Positions 32,291-39,443 of a DNA stretch of 64,000 nucleotides are shown here, one piece after another. Position 1 is the stretch's first letter. The number at the start of each line of letters is the position of its first letter. Source of the DNA: Candidatus Fermentithermobacillaceae bacterium (GTDB lineage Bacteria; Bacillota; Sulfobacillia; Fermentithermobacillales; Fermentithermobacillaceae); NCBI GenBank assembly GCA_012841375.1, contig DUUV01000044.1, forward strand, positions 1-64,000, written 5' to 3'. The notes beneath the pieces were generated by a model. The model was not told the DNA's origin. It saw nothing but the letters and a program-made list of their open reading frames with translations, and made no database searches. Position numbers and translations under genes: made by a program.

Positions 32291-33880
32291 TCAGAATCGC
32301 CTCGCTCGATCCGTCGAACCTTGTCCGGTCCGGTACGCTTTCAACGCGCGCCGTACCACCGCCACGGTATCCCGGTAGGCCCGCATGCCGGACAAGTCCC
32401 GTTCTCTAATCCACATGGCTCCCAGGGTCTCACCTTCTTGAGGCTTGATCTCTCCTCCCAAAGGAGACATGAGAAAATACCTGACGGTCTTCTTGACGAC
32501 TTCTCCATCTTGGCCGAAAAACCGATACTTGACGTCACCAAGGTCGCCTTCGATGGCGGCCTTGACGCCTGTCTCCTCAAATACCTCGCGGGTGGCGGCT
32601 TCCTCCGGGGATTCTCCGGGATCCGGATGACCCTTTGGAGGAGCGATCATCCCCCACCGGTCCTCGATGAGGAGTACCTCCAGTTCCCCGCCGGACTCCC
32701 TCACGACGACTCCCCCTGCGGCCAGGTCTTCACGAGTCGTTCGAGACAAGGCGAACACCCTGCCGGCCCTGCCGATCTGCTCCGCGGCAAACCGGAGGTT
32801 TTCTCGGGCGTGAGCCATTACGTCACCGACAGAACCGGGGCGCGGCGTCGCCGAGAACAAGGCCGCGAACTCGGGGGGGTAACCCAAGACCGTGTCCCGC
32901 GCCAGGCCGCCTCCCAGCGCGATGACGGGCACTCCGGCTTCGTATGCGGCCTCTGCGACGGCAAGGGGAACTTTGCCCTGGGCGGTCTGAGAATCGATGG
33001 AGCCCTCACCGGTAATGACGAGGTCGGCACCGGCAAGCTCCCGAAAGAATCCCGTCTCTTCCATGACGAACCGGGAACCGCTCTCAAACCTCGCTCCGAA
33101 GAACGCCCGCAAACCCGCGGCAAGCCCGCCTCCGGCCCCCGCGCCCGGCAGATGAGACGGGTCGATGCCCAAGTCCCTTCCGAGAATCCCGCCATAACGA
33201 CGCATAGCGTCGTCCACCTGCCCCACTTCGTCCTGTCCCAGTCCCTTCTGTGGACCGTAGACTCGCGTAGCCCCGTCGGGGCCAACGAGGGGGTTCCGTA
33301 CGTCGGTGATGGCTATGACCTCGACACCCTTGAACCTCTCGGGGATGGACCCCAGTGAGACCGAGGCAACCGTGAAGAGCCCGCCGGTGCCCGGGCCGAC
33401 GTCGCTCCCGTCTGAATCGAGGACGCGGCCTCCAGCGGCCTGGGCCGCTCCGATGCCGCCGTCATTCATAGCGGTCCCGCCGACACCCACAATGATACGT
33501 TTGGCCCCGCGCCGGGCCGCCCAGAGCATCAGCTCGCCGACTCCCCTGCTTTGGGCCTTCCGGACATCCCGCTCGTGCTCCTCGATAAGGGCCAACCCGC
33601 TTGCTTGGGCGCTTTCGATGACGGCGGTCCTCCCGCCGTCCAAGAGGCCTACCAATGCCTTGACCGGCCGCCCTAAAGGGCCGCTGACTTCCACCTGGGC
33701 CGTCTCGCCCCCCGGACGTCCGCACACCACCTGAACCGTGCCGTCGCCGCCGTCGGCCAACGGCAGTTGGACAACCTCGGCTTCAGGAAAACCTCTCCGG
33801 AGCCCCTCGGCCACAAGCGATGAAGCCTCCCTCGCGGAGAGGCTCCCTTTGAAAGCGTTCATGGCAACGAGAACCCTCAT
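32291..33880 (-). CDS. Glycerate kinase fused to a C-terminal Nudix hydrolase domain
   Basis: A 529-residue two-domain protein. Residues 1 to about 375 are a GarK/GlxK-type glycerate 2-kinase: MNAFKGSLSAREAS, LPLADGGDGTVQVV, IIVGVGGTAMNDGGIGAAQA, PGAGAGGGLAAGLRAF and VITGEGSIDSQTAQGKVP. After a short linker, residues about 388-520 form a Nudix domain with a complete box GHPDPGESPEEAATREVFEETGV (G-x5-E-x7-REVFEETGV). Glycerate kinase alone is normally about 375-380 residues, so the Nudix part is an added module. The reading frame is continuous with no stop between. The start ATG 33880 follows the dipeptidase stop by 2 nt, so the two genes are likely cotranscribed. Confidence 0.9.
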   Translation of the reverse strand: MRVLVAMNAFKGSLSAREASSLVAEGLRRGFPEAEVVQLPLADGGDGTVQVVCGRPGGETAQVEVSGPLGRPVKALVGLLDGGRTAVIESAQASGLALIEEHERDVRKAQSRGVGELMLWAARRGAKRIIVGVGGTAMNDGGIGAAQAAGGRVLDSDGSDVGPGTGGLFTVASVSLGSIPERFKGVEVIAITDVRNPLVGPDGATRVYGPQKGLGQDEVGQVDDAMRRYGGILGRDLGIDPSHLPGAGAGGGLAAGLRAFFGARFESGSRFVMEETGFFRELAGADLVITGEGSIDSQTAQGKVPLAVAEAAYEAGVPVIALGGGLARDTVLGYPPEFAALFSATPRPGSVGDVMAHARENLRFAAEQIGRAGRVFALSRTTREDLAAGGVVVRESGGELEVLLIEDRWGMIAPPKGHPDPGESPEEAATREVFEETGVKAAIEGDLGDVKYRFFGQDGEVVKKTVRYFLMSPLGGEIKPQEGETLGAMWIRERDLSGMRAYRDTVAVVRRALKAYRTGQGSTDRARRF

Positions 33881-33882
33881 GG

Positions 33883-34926
33883 CTACCCTATCACCGCCCG
33901 CATGACCCTGAGCCAGTTGCCGCCGAGTACCGAGGCAATGCTCTTGCCTGACAGGCCGCGCCTCAAGAGTTCCCTGGTGAGGAGCGGAAGCCGGTCGATC
34001 CCATTGAGGGGCTCAGGTTCCCTTCCCCTGAAGCTGTCGAAGTCCGACCCGATGGCGGCCGTCTCCTCGCCTCCCACTTCCACCACATGGATAATGTGGT
34101 CACACACCATGTCCAAGGTTATCTCGGCTTCATCGTCGGCCAGATAGCCGGGGTTGAAGCTGACCGCCACCACTCCCCCGGTCTCGGCTACGGCCTGTAT
34201 CTGATCGTCCGTGAGATTTCTGGGGTGATGATAGAGCTTATGGCAGTTGGAGTGGCTGGCCACAACCGGGTGCTCCGAGAGTTCCACTACGTCCCAGAAC
34301 CCTGCCTCTGAGATATGGGATACATCCACAACTATCCCTAAGTTGCCGCACTCCTTGACTACATCCCGGCCAAACCGGGTTAGCCCGCCTCTGGTCGCCG
34401 ATTCCGCGGCACCGTCGGCCAACGCGTTTCTTTCATTCCAGGTAAGCCCCAGGAACCTGAGTCCAAGCCGGTGGAACATCCTAAGGCTCTCGATGCTCGC
34501 GTCGAGAAACTCGCCGCCTTCAAAAGAGAGAAGCAGTGCAAGACCGCCTTCTCGTGCGGCGGCCTCTATCTCCGCCGTATTCTGCGCCAACGCTACTCCC
34601 GGCACTGTCGCCAGTGACCTCAGGGCATCCACGTACTCCAGGCCCGCCTTAACCCCTCTTATGGGGTAGGCGCGGTCATAGGGGAAGGCGCTCATAATCA
34701 CGCAACGCACTCCGGCTTCCAAAAGGCGCGGGGCGTCCACATGCCCCAGTTCCGACCTTTCTCCGAACTGCCGCGTCTTGTACAGGACATCGGACAAAGT
34801 GCCCACATGCCCGTCAATAACGATTGATTCCGCGTGTATCTCCCGCGAGCGCTCCATGAGAAGCTCTTGATCCTCCGCGGTCTCCTCTTTTTTCTTGTTG
34901 AGGTTGAGGGCTGACTTCAGGTCCAT
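33883..34926 (-). CDS. Membrane dipeptidase family (M19) metallopeptidase
   Basis: A 347-residue enzyme of the renal-dipeptidase family. GAGAGGTG 9 nt upstream selects ATG 34926 and removes a 51-residue extension. Metal ligands fall in VIDGHVGTLSDV (the DGHxD-type motif, here with Gly/Thr in place of the usual Asn-Asp), VVASHSNCHKLY and AAIGSDFDSF. The first motif normally reads DGHND or DGHxD, so the loss of the Asp may alter metal binding. M19 enzymes cleave dipeptides and some beta-lactam-like amides. The C-terminal GNWLRVMRAV is typical (GGNxLRV). No lipobox or signal is visible, so it is probably cytosolic. Confidence 0.88.
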   Translation of the reverse strand: MDLKSALNLNKKKEETAEDQELLMERSREIHAESIVIDGHVGTLSDVLYKTRQFGERSELGHVDAPRLLEAGVRCVIMSAFPYDRAYPIRGVKAGLEYVDALRSLATVPGVALAQNTAEIEAAAREGGLALLLSFEGGEFLDASIESLRMFHRLGLRFLGLTWNERNALADGAAESATRGGLTRFGRDVVKECGNLGIVVDVSHISEAGFWDVVELSEHPVVASHSNCHKLYHHPRNLTDDQIQAVAETGGVVAVSFNPGYLADDEAEITLDMVCDHIIHVVEVGGEETAAIGSDFDSFRGREPEPLNGIDRLPLLTRELLRRGLSGKSIASVLGGNWLRVMRAVIG

Positions 34927-35118
34927 ATAGGAAACACCTCTCTTGCCGCGTGATAATGCCTTGCACATTTTCCCTAGTTTCTCCCCCTGGAAGGAGTTTA
35001 CCTTTCGGCCATCCGGCGTTTGCTCGTGAGGCGTCATCCTAAAGGGTAAGGCAACGGAACGTTTTAAGGGTCGGGTCATATTATGTCATGATCAAAGCGA
35101 AGGAAGAGGGGGGTAACA

Positions 35119-35436
35119 GTGGCCAACGGGCAGGTTACCAGAGAAACCTTGGACCTCATCGCGGCACTCCGGCCCTTTACGGCCGAGAGAGGCCAGAAAC
35201 TCATAGATACTCTCATGGAGTTGTCGCAAACGAGCGGGGTTGCCGAGTCGCTGGAGATCGGGACCATGGCCGAAAAGGCTCAGAACCTACTGGCTGAAAG
35301 GCTCGATTCGGCAGTATCGCTATCGCTTATTCTCGCCGCTTCATGGCTGGGCGCCAAACTCGAGAGCTATGTCGCCCGGAGGATGGCGGAGACCAACGGG
35401 CAGAGGAGGGGGCCGAGTGAAGATACTGGGTTTTGA
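35119..35436 (+). CDS. Small helical protein A of the YbaB-containing cluster, unknown
   Basis: A 105-residue protein from GTG 35119 behind GAGGGGGG. It has an all-helical prediction with TLDLIAALRPFTAERGQKLIDTLMEL and DSAVSLSLILAASWLGAKLE, then a short polar tail. The central helix AVSLSLILAASWLG is hydrophobic enough to associate with membrane or with a partner. The family is not recognised with confidence. It overlaps the next gene by 20 bp and begins a run of four plus-strand genes to 37002. Confidence 0.7.
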   Translation: MANGQVTRETLDLIAALRPFTAERGQKLIDTLMELSQTSGVAESLEIGTMAEKAQNLLAERLDSAVSLSLILAASWLGAKLESYVARRMAETNGQRRGPSEDTGF

Positions 35437-35707
35437 AGCGGACAATCCATTTACGCTGTTCCTTATCCTGATTCTTCTCTTGGCGGCCAACGGATCGTTC
35501 GATCCAAGAGCCGTGTCAGAGTCGGAATCCGGGGATGGGCCGTCGTTCGCAAAGAAGTCCGCGTGGCAGGACTGGACCGGGCGTCCTTTGTTCCAGAGAA
35601 GGTCGGCCCCCCGCATCTCCTTGGGCCGCACTTCAGTGGGAAGGCGAATCCGGATCCGTCGCGAGCCGGCGATTTCCATGCCCAAAGTGATGCCCCTAGG
35701 ACGGTAA
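35417..35707 (+). CDS. Small membrane-anchored protein B of the YbaB-containing cluster
   Basis: A 96-residue protein that the ORF track mis-starts at 35240. GGAGGGGGCCGA leads into GTG 35417 (MKILGFEADNPFTLFLILIL). A single hydrophobic segment (FTLFLILILLLAAN, about 12-25) is followed by an Arg/Ser-rich polar tail with RRSAPRISLGRTSVGRRIRIRR. Short NPFTLFLILILLL-type segments recall tiny spore-associated membrane proteins of Bacillota, but that is only a resemblance. The start overlaps the end of gene A by 20 bp, implying coupled translation. Confidence 0.65.
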   Translation: MKILGFEADNPFTLFLILILLLAANGSFDPRAVSESESGDGPSFAKKSAWQDWTGRPLFQRRSAPRISLGRTSVGRRIRIRREPAISMPKVMPLGR

Positions 35708-35774
35708 TCCGTATCACCCCTCCCGAGAGTCCCGGCATAAGATGCTGAAGTATGAGGACTGGAGGGGTAAACAA

Positions 35775-36113
35775 GTGCAGAACCTGGCTGCCCTGCTTAT
35801 GCAGATGGAGAAAATCGAGTCCGAGGTTAGCTCGCGCCTCACGGGGTTGCAGAACAGGTTGGTCCAAGCAGAGTCAGGCGGAGGTCTTGTGACGGCCACG
35901 GGCGATATCTGGTTCAACATTCGTTCCATTCACATTGACAGAGAGAAGCTGTCGGCCAAGACCTATGATCTCGGAACTCTGGAAGAACTTGTGGTAGAGG
36001 CGGTCAACGGCGCCATAAAAGAAGCCAGAAAGATCCTCAAGACCGAGCTGGGCGGTATCATAGGAGGGCAGGTGCCCCCTGAGTTCGCCAACTTCTTCGG
36101 GCGCACCGACTGA
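35775..36113 (+). CDS. YbaB/EbfC-family nucleoid-associated protein, orphan paralogue
   Basis: A 112-residue protein. GGAGGGG is 7 nt before GTG 35775 (MQNLAALLMQMEKIESEV), so the track's 11-residue extension is dropped. The core GGLVTATGDIWFNIRSIHID, then LGTLEELVVEAVNGAIKEARK and GQVPPEFANFF align with YbaB: a variable coiled start, VxVTaxG...IxID, LExLVxxAxNdA, and PP.F near the end. YbaB proteins bind DNA as dimers. Normally ybaB lies between dnaX and recR. Here it sits among small unknown genes, so it is probably a specialised paralogue. Confidence 0.8.
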   Translation: MQNLAALLMQMEKIESEVSSRLTGLQNRLVQAESGGGLVTATGDIWFNIRSIHIDREKLSAKTYDLGTLEELVVEAVNGAIKEARKILKTELGGIIGGQVPPEFANFFGRTD

Positions 36114-36114
36114 A

Positions 36115-37002
36115 ATGGAAACTGACAAGACCCTGTCGGATATCGCCAGGTCGGTGCTGGTCTCCAGTCCCGAGTCCGACCAGAGAACCCTTAGGGAAAA
36201 GGCCGGTCTATTGGCGCTTCTGAACCTGCTCGGTATCGTTGAATCCTTCTACGGCGACGGCCAGAGCGCCCAATCATCCATGAGCCTCCTCAGTTCCTTG
36301 GCTCTCGGCTCCGGAGCCCAGGCTCCCGAAAAGCCCAAGGAACCGGATCTCATATCGTCGGTAATGTCTCTCGCCGGCAAGCTCCTTGGAGGGACCCAGG
36401 GACATGGCGGGATCGATCCGGCAATGGTCGGCACTCTCATGGGAGCTCTATCGGCACTGTCAAAGACGAGGGCCTTGGCACCCAGACCGGCTGCCACCAC
36501 ACCCGCCGCATCAACGTCGGCCGCGCCGGACTCGAAGAGCCCTGGCGCCCCATCGGGCGACGACGCCGAAGGCGAGACACTTGACGGGACCGGTGATAGC
36601 CAAGACAGAGAGGCCTCTATCGAAGACGCAGTCGAGAGTGGTGAACCTCGGGCCCCAAAGGAGACCACCTCGCCTCCTGAGGTGCCTGCGTCCCCTGAGG
36701 CCGCACCGCAGTCGCCGCTTCAGCAGATACTTGGGATAGACCCCCGGATTATCACACTGGCGCTTAATGTACTGGCCGACATCATGAAGGCACGGAACGC
36801 AGCCCAGACCGAGAAAGCAGGAACCGGGCAGAAAAGACCTGCGCCTCGACCGGAGTCGTCGGGGCCCGAGACGGAAGTTACCGTCACGCCCGACGGAAAG
36901 ACAGTGGTCATACCCAAATCGAGGAGACAGCCCAGAGAACGGCTTTACCACAAGCCCGGTCTCGGCATCTACCGCAAGAGACTGGAGGATGCGGCCAAGT
37001 AG
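36115..37002 (+). CDS. Low-complexity linker protein D of the YbaB-containing cluster, unknown
   Basis: A 295-residue protein starting ATG 36115, one base after the YbaB-like stop codon. Residues about 1-60 are helical (TLREKAGLLALLNLLGIVESFY). Two similar helical segments follow, ISSVMSLAGKLLGG...VGTLMGALSALSK (about 80-122) and LQQILGIDPRIITLALNVLADIMK (about 202-225), separated by a Pro/Ala/Ser/Glu-rich linker (TTPAASTSAAPDSKSPGA). The basic C-terminus PRERLYHKPGLGIYRKRL could bind nucleic acid or membrane. Family unknown. The tight spacing with the YbaB-like gene implies a functional partnership. Confidence 0.7.
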   Translation: METDKTLSDIARSVLVSSPESDQRTLREKAGLLALLNLLGIVESFYGDGQSAQSSMSLLSSLALGSGAQAPEKPKEPDLISSVMSLAGKLLGGTQGHGGIDPAMVGTLMGALSALSKTRALAPRPAATTPAASTSAAPDSKSPGAPSGDDAEGETLDGTGDSQDREASIEDAVESGEPRAPKETTSPPEVPASPEAAPQSPLQQILGIDPRIITLALNVLADIMKARNAAQTEKAGTGQKRPAPRPESSGPETEVTVTPDGKTVVIPKSRRQPRERLYHKPGLGIYRKRLEDAAK

Positions 37003-37028
37003 CGTCCCCCAACCACAGCCGGAGAGAC

Positions 37029-37053
37029 TTAACCCGGACCTCGTCCGGGTTAA
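37029..37053. terminator. Perfect 11-bp inverted repeat downstream of the YbaB cluster
   Basis: TTAACCCGGAC at 37029 and GTCCGGGTTAA at 37043 pair perfectly around a 3-nt loop (CTC). The stem starts 27 nt after the end of the cluster. No T-run follows on the plus strand, so it may be a terminator, a processing hairpin, or a dimeric protein site. Confidence 0.45.
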
Positions 37054-37162
37054 CGCTCTACAATGGGCATATCTCCTGAGACCCGGGACTATGATTTTCT
37101 GAAGGAATCCGGGAATGGCGCGAGAAGCTATCTCCGCGCCGTCGCTCACGGGGGGTTGCCCG

Positions 37163-37954
37163 ATGATAATCAGGAAGCGGAACATCATCATATGTCTCTT
37201 GGTGATTGCCGGGATAACCGCAGCTTTCATCACTCTGAGGGCGCCGAGAGTCAAACCCGTGGTCGAGATGTACGACTTGACGACCGCAGCCCAAAACACC
37301 CACATGCCTATGTTCTACGTAGACACCGATCGAAAAGCGGTAGCCATAACGTTCGACATCTCCTGGGGCGAGGAGATGCCCGAGAAGATCCTGGATGTCC
37401 TCAAGGAGCACGACCAGAAGGCCACCTTCTTTCTCTCCGGCCCCTGGGCGAAGCACTACAAAGACGTGGTGAAACGGATAGTCGATGAAGGACACGAGAT
37501 CGCGAGCCACGGACAGGACCACGACAACCTCAGCCAGTTCCCCAAAGAGGATATCCGCCACAACATCCAATCCGCCCATGACATACTGGTGAACCTGACC
37601 GGCTATACTCCCACGTTCTTCAGGCCCCCCAACGGCGACTACAACGACCTTGTGGTCCTTACGGCCAAGGAACTTGGGTATGAGACGGTCATCTGGTCGG
37701 TTGACAGCCGTGACTGGCAGAGACCCGGTGTAAGCTACATCGTCGAGAGGGTGTCCAGGTACTGCTTCCGGGGAGCCATCCTCCTGTTCCACGCTTCGGA
37801 CTCGGCGCCTGATACGCCCGGAGCCCTGCCCATGGTTCTCGAGAACTTGAAGACAGCAGGATACGAGATAATGCCCCTCGGAGAGCTCCTGAGACTCGGC
37901 ACGCCTGCGCGAGACGACCCCCGGGGAAGACCCGAGTCGGAATTGCCGAGGTAG
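37163..37954 (+). CDS. Polysaccharide deacetylase, PdaB-like
   Basis: A 263-residue NodB-domain protein. Of the alternatives, ATG 37163 after a GGGGGG stretch gives MIIRKRNIIICLLVIAGITA, a signal anchor. The NodB motifs are ITFDISWG (motif 1, with the second Asp replaced by Ile, as in PdaB-type proteins), SHGQDHDN (motif 2 zinc histidines), RPPNGDYND (motif 3), WSVDSRDW (motif 4) and LLFHASD (motif 5). Sporulation PdaB proteins share the FDISWG variant and are needed for spore-cortex maintenance, so a spore-related role is plausible. It lies four bases from the convergent thiN. Confidence 0.85.
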   Translation: MIIRKRNIIICLLVIAGITAAFITLRAPRVKPVVEMYDLTTAAQNTHMPMFYVDTDRKAVAITFDISWGEEMPEKILDVLKEHDQKATFFLSGPWAKHYKDVVKRIVDEGHEIASHGQDHDNLSQFPKEDIRHNIQSAHDILVNLTGYTPTFFRPPNGDYNDLVVLTAKELGYETVIWSVDSRDWQRPGVSYIVERVSRYCFRGAILLFHASDSAPDTPGALPMVLENLKTAGYEIMPLGELLRLGTPARDDPRGRPESELPR

Positions 37955-37958
37955 GCCC

Positions 37959-38633
37959 CTACTCCCTGGTGACAGCGATCATCAGGAACCCGTCCGACAC
38001 GGAGACCTTGGCCTCACTGCCAAGCATCTTGTTGGATACACCCAGTGTGGCGCCTCGCTCCAAGACGGCATCGTAGAGCGGGTACTCGAGTCCTTCCGTG
38101 CGGACTCCTCCAACTGTCCCGGTCACCGGGAAGAGGGACACCCAGTCGCCCGCCCTTCCGGTGAGCTTTCTTTCACCCACGCCTGCGCACCCGGGACCGC
38201 TCACGTGACACAACACCGAATGAGGAGCCTTCAACACGACATCCAATCCACGACGGGCAAACCGTTCTACCAGAAAAAAGTTGGCTATCTCGTGGTCTAC
38301 CCGTCTGCCGCCTGTAGCGCCTGTCATGACGGCGGTCGAATACCCTTCTGCCAACACGAACTCCAGAGCCGCCTCGGTATCCGTGACATCCTTCTTCACC
38401 GGCAGTTGAATCACCCGGCACCCGGTGGCGGTAACCTCTTTCAGGACACGTCGGTCGCACGAGTCAAAATCGCCCACCAAAGCATCCACCTTGACGCCGT
38501 GGGCGAGCAGAAACTCGGCGCCGGAGTCCGCCGCCACCACGATTCGGGCCTTCTTCAGGTCGTCAAGCAGGAGGGGCGAAACGTCTCCGCCGCCTACAAT
38601 GGCGGCGTACTCACCCCCCAGGGATACGTCCAT
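37959..38633 (-). CDS. thiN: Thiamine pyrophosphokinase
   Basis: A 224-residue enzyme that pyrophosphorylates thiamine to TPP using ATP. GAAAGGAGGAGG leads into ATG 38633. The signature AADSGAEFLLAHGVKVDALVGDFDS contains the conserved D-S-G and GDFDS motifs. QLPVKKDVTDTEAALEFVL and GATGGRRVDHEIANFFL are the other family motifs. It is the second gene of a thiT-thiN unit controlled by the TPP riboswitch upstream of thiT, giving uptake and activation of exogenous thiamine. Confidence 0.95.
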   Translation of the reverse strand: MDVSLGGEYAAIVGGGDVSPLLLDDLKKARIVVAADSGAEFLLAHGVKVDALVGDFDSCDRRVLKEVTATGCRVIQLPVKKDVTDTEAALEFVLAEGYSTAVMTGATGGRRVDHEIANFFLVERFARRGLDVVLKAPHSVLCHVSGPGCAGVGERKLTGRAGDWVSLFPVTGTVGGVRTEGLEYPLYDAVLERGATLGVSNKMLGSEAKVSVSDGFLMIAVTRE

Positions 38634-38745
38634 CGTTTCGCCTCCTCCTTTCCGCAGTACATGTCTCGGCCTACACCCTGCCTACACTCACCCGTAGGCG
38701 CGCCTTGCACCCGCAGTCAGGGCGGCGCGTCTCTCTCGCTCCATC

Positions 38746-39249
38746 CTAAACCTTCACTTCCAGAAGCCGCCTCAGGGCAAACCGGAGCACCACTAAAGCG
38801 ATGATGAGCTCGGGTACCAGGTACTGGGCATTGTACACCAACGAATACAGATACACATTACCTTCGGCGTACTGGGCGAAGAAAATGACTCCTGACAGAA
38901 AGTGGGACAAGAGGCGTCCCAAGATTCCTACGGCTGACCCGATATAGATGTTCTGCCGGTAGAGCCCCGCAAGCCCTATAAGGCCGTAGGCCAAAGGGTA
39001 ATCCAAGAGTACCTGGGCCGGGTGCACGAAGTACGGGTTGACGATGTAATCGAGTAATCCGTAAGCGCTGCCTACCAGAATGCCGGGGCCTGCGCCGTAG
39101 CGGAAGGCAAACAAGAGAATCGGGACCATGCTCCCCAAAGTCACCGAACCTCCGTATGGCGCCTGGTATATCTTGAGGAGGTGCAGGACGAACGTGAGAG
39201 CCACCATCATGGCGCCTTCCACCAAGATCTTCACATTTCTGTCGCGCAT
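38746..39249 (-). CDS. thiT: ECF transporter thiamine-binding subunit ThiT (YuaJ)
   Basis: A 167-residue S-component for thiamine uptake, six hydrophobic segments. ATG 39249 (MRDRNVKILVEGAMMVALTF) follows GGAGGGAG and is preferred over the track's start, which would lie inside the attenuator. EGAMMVALTFVLHLLKIYQAPYGGSVTLGSMVPILLFAFRYG is the diagnostic ThiT/YuaJ N-terminal half. It uses shared ECF energising subunits, which are not in this window. A TPP riboswitch plus terminator precede it, consistent with repression when TPP is plentiful. Confidence 0.95.
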   Translation of the reverse strand: MRDRNVKILVEGAMMVALTFVLHLLKIYQAPYGGSVTLGSMVPILLFAFRYGAGPGILVGSAYGLLDYIVNPYFVHPAQVLLDYPLAYGLIGLAGLYRQNIYIGSAVGILGRLLSHFLSGVIFFAQYAEGNVYLYSLVYNAQYLVPELIIALVVLRFALRRLLEVKV

Positions 39250-39284
39250 TCTTGCTGAACACTCCCTCCGGATTCGGGAAGGGC

Positions 39285-39311
39285 AATAAAGAACCCGCAC
39301 GGGTGTGCGGG
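39285..39311 (-). terminator. Riboswitch-linked transcription attenuator
   Basis: CCCGCAC-ACCC-GTGCGGG followed by TTCTTTATT is an intrinsic terminator on the minus strand. It lies 14 nt after the TPP aptamer and just before the thiT Shine-Dalgarno sequence, so it is the likely OFF structure of the riboswitch. Confidence 0.8.
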
Positions 39312-39325
39312 CATCTCCACTCGGA

Positions 39326-39410
39326 TTTCCCTACGCGGGCATTACCCCACAGGTTCCAAGGGTCAGGTGCTGTAAGCCCTTTCTCAGCCGCTTCAAAGCG
39401 GCTCCCCGTT
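39326..39410 (-). ncRNA. TPP riboswitch (THI element)
   Basis: Minus-strand sequence shows the THI-box core: a GGGGAGCCGC strand, then GCGGCTGAGA (the conserved CUGAGA pocket), GACCCTTGGAACCTG and GTAATGCCCGCGTAGGGA. The variable stem is GCCGC/GCGGC around TTTGAA. All pyrimidine-sensing and pyrophosphate-sensing elements are present. It lies upstream of thiT-thiN with a terminator in between. Confidence 0.95.
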
Positions 39411-39443
39411 TGAGAAAATGGTATCACATATCGCTCATAGTCT

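Noticed and set aside
32258-33358. 366-aa plus-strand ORF opposite the glycerate kinase-Nudix gene
   Set aside because: Antisense shadow of a conserved two-domain enzyme; no start signals.
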